Assembly (NCBI GenBank): GCA_021156385.1
Contig: JAJNDL010000053.1
Span: forward strand, 1 to 8,348
Reading direction: 5' to 3'
Origin: Moraxellaceae bacterium
GTDB lineage: Bacteria; Pseudomonadota; Gammaproteobacteria; Pseudomonadales; Moraxellaceae
Length of the DNA: 8,348 nucleotides
A model generated the notes under the pieces. It did no database searches. It was not told the origin of the DNA and worked only from the letters and a program-made list of their open reading frames with translations. A program made the translations under genes and the position numbers. Shown piece after piece: positions 7,001-8,348 of this stretch (position 1 is its first letter; each line of letters starts with the position of its first letter).

Positions 7001-8193
7001 TCAGCAGCTGTAGTACAGCTCGAACTCGATCGGGTGCACCTGGGTGCTGACCATGCGGGCTTCCTCGGTCTTCAGCTCGATGTAGGCGTCGAGCATTTCC
7101 TTGGTGAACACGCCACCCTTCAGCAGGAAGTCGTGGTCGGCCTGGAGGGCGGCCAGGAGACCGGCCATCAGCAGGGCAGCGAAGGCCAGGTAGGGGTTGG
7201 CCACGGGATCCGGGAAACGGGCTTCGATACGCTTGGCCTTGGCGCTGGCCACGTACGGAATGCGGATGGAAGCCGAGCGGTTGCGGGCGGAGTAGGCCAG
7301 CTTGATCGGGGCTTCGTAGTGCGGGACCAGGCGCTTGTAGGAGTTGGTCGCCGGGTTGGTGATGGCATTCAGCGCGCGAGCGTGCTTGATGATGCCGCCG
7401 ATGTAGTACAGGGCCAGTTCGGACAGGCCAGCGTACTGGTCACCGGCGAACAGGTTCTTGCCATCCTTGGAGATGGACATGTGCACGTGCATGCCGGAGC
7501 CGTTGTCGCCGACCATGGGCTTGGGCATGAAGGTAGCGGTCTTGCCGAAGGCGTGGGCGGTGTTCAGCACGGCGTACTTGAGCTGCTGGACTTCGTCGGC
7601 CTTGCGCACCAGGGTGTTGAAGGACACGCCGATTAATCGACCGGGGGCACGGGGAAGTAGCCGCCCTTGACGCGGGGACGGTGGCCGGTGTTGCCGCCTT
7701 CGAAGGAATTGTTGGTGGCCCAGGCGCCTTCTTCAGCGATCAGCTCGTGGGACACGCCGTTCATGCCGACCTTCCACTTCACTTCGTCGAACACGAAGAA
7801 TTCGGGTTCCGGACCGAAGAAGGCGGTGTCGCCGATGCCGGTGGACTTCAGGTAGGCCTCGGCACGCTTGGCGATGGAGCGCGGATCACGCTCGTAGCCC
7901 TGCATGGTGGAGGGTTCGATCACGTCGCAGGTGACGACGACGGTGGGCTCGTCGAAGAACGGGTCCATGAAGGCGGTCTGATCGTCCGGCATCAGGATCA
8001 TGTCGGAGGCTTCGATGCCCTTCCAGCCGGAGATGGAGGAGCCGTCGAACATCTTGCCGACGGTGAAGGTTTCTTCGGAAACCGTGCTGGCCGGGAAAGT
8101 AACGTGCTGTTCCTTGCCCTTCGTATCGGTAAAGCGGAGGTCAACCCACTTCGCCTCGTGTTCTTTCATCAGACCAAGCGTCTTCTGCGACAT
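7001..8193 (-). pseudogene. glnA: Glutamine synthetase type I, interrupted by two internal deletions
   Basis: GlnA makes glutamine from glutamate, ammonia and ATP. The true start is ATG 8191-8193 ([19 protein letters not shown]), with GGAG about 9 nt upstream; the frame is open further up but not family-like. The first 186 residues are normal and include [13 protein letters not shown] and the GPEPEFF metal-ligand glutamates. After [10 protein letters not shown] a TAA stop occurs (7633-7635). The family resumes in another frame at IGVSFNTLV (from 7633 downward) and runs to the usual ELYYSC end. By comparison with E. coli and Pseudomonas GlnA, 34 residues are missing there, including HHHEVATAGQNE, which carries the metal ligands E212 and E220 (E. 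coli numbering). A second gap after LLMAGL (junction near 7156/7157) drops 38 residues in frame, including NLYDLPPEE with the adenylylation tyrosine Y397. Total length is about 214 nt short of a 469-residue gene. [21 protein letters not shown] and RIEARFPDP are intact. It cannot encode an active enzyme as read; assembly error is a serious alternative. Confidence 0.9.
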
Positions 8194-8313
8194 GTTTTTC
8201 TCTCCAGGGAGCATGCATGACTGGGTTTTTATTCGCGTCCTCAAGACCCCGTTGGCGAAGCGGAAACCCGACCCACTTTAGGTATGTCTTTCAAACACCG
8301 TGCGCGTTCGAGG

Positions 8314-8329
8314 AGCAAATTGCATACCA
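8314..8329 (-). promoter_or_regulatory. Sigma-54 (-24/-12) promoter of glnA
   Basis: On the minus strand TGGTAT-N5-TTGCT (8329 to 8314) matches the RpoN consensus TGGCAC-N5-TTGCW, with the invariant GG and GC at correct spacing. Transcription would start near 8303, giving a leader of about 110 nt. A sigma-54 promoter driven by phosphorylated NtrC is the usual control of glnA in these bacteria. The NtrC enhancer sites would lie beyond the right edge. Confidence 0.8.
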
Positions 8330-8348
8330 GCTAGGGACTCCCCGCATT

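Noticed and set aside
7001..7627. The C-terminal glnA part as an independent gene starting at GTG 7625-7627
   Set aside because: The apparent start is the internal Val of IGVSFNTLV; there is no ribosome site, and the protein would lack half the enzyme. It is the distal part of the broken glnA.

Overview
The window comes from a high-GC proteobacterium. The glutamine synthetase I sequence, the sigma-54 promoter in front of it and the neighbouring DUF4124 gene point to Gammaproteobacteria or Betaproteobacteria; I cannot name a genus. Every gene I can support lies on the minus strand, so transcription runs from high to low coordinates. No gene-free stretch exceeds 300 bases. I see no tRNA, rRNA, CRISPR array or transposase.

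From the right edge: (1) about 150 bases upstream of glnA hold a good sigma-54 (-24/-12) promoter; (2) glnA (7001-8193) is recognisable end to end but damaged. It lacks about 100 nt in the middle, which shifts the frame and creates a stop, and a second in-frame block of about 114 nt. It is followed by a strong intrinsic terminator (6946-6979); (3) rfbB-rfbA-rfbC-rfbD (6813 down to 3469), a tight operon with 1- or 4-nt overlaps, encodes the complete glucose-1-phosphate to dTDP-L-rhamnose pathway; (4) a DUF4124 secreted protein (2705-3298); (5) a membrane-bound nucleotide-sugar 4,6-dehydratase of the WbpM/CapD/FlaA1 type (577-2520); (6) the first 173 codons of rfbF, glucose-1-phosphate cytidylyltransferase, running off the left edge.

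Functionally this is a surface-polysaccharide (O-antigen or capsule) region. It supplies dTDP-L-rhamnose, a UDP-linked 6-deoxy-4-keto amino sugar and, through rfbF, CDP-glucose as the entry to CDP-dideoxyhexoses.

Two things deserve attention. First, the rfbBACD cassette is bracketed by two direct copies of a 37-38 nt element (3329-3366 and 6904-6940). It sits exactly between glnA and a DUF4124 gene, two genes usually adjacent in related bacteria, which suggests insertion into an ancestral glnA-DUF4124-ntrBC locus. Second, glnA carries two separate deletions, removing two metal-ligand glutamates and the adenylylation-site loop respectively, while the rest of its sequence and its promoter look undecayed. 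That means either a very recent real inactivation or a sequence/assembly error. I found no convincing wholly new system; the unusual signals are these structural ones.
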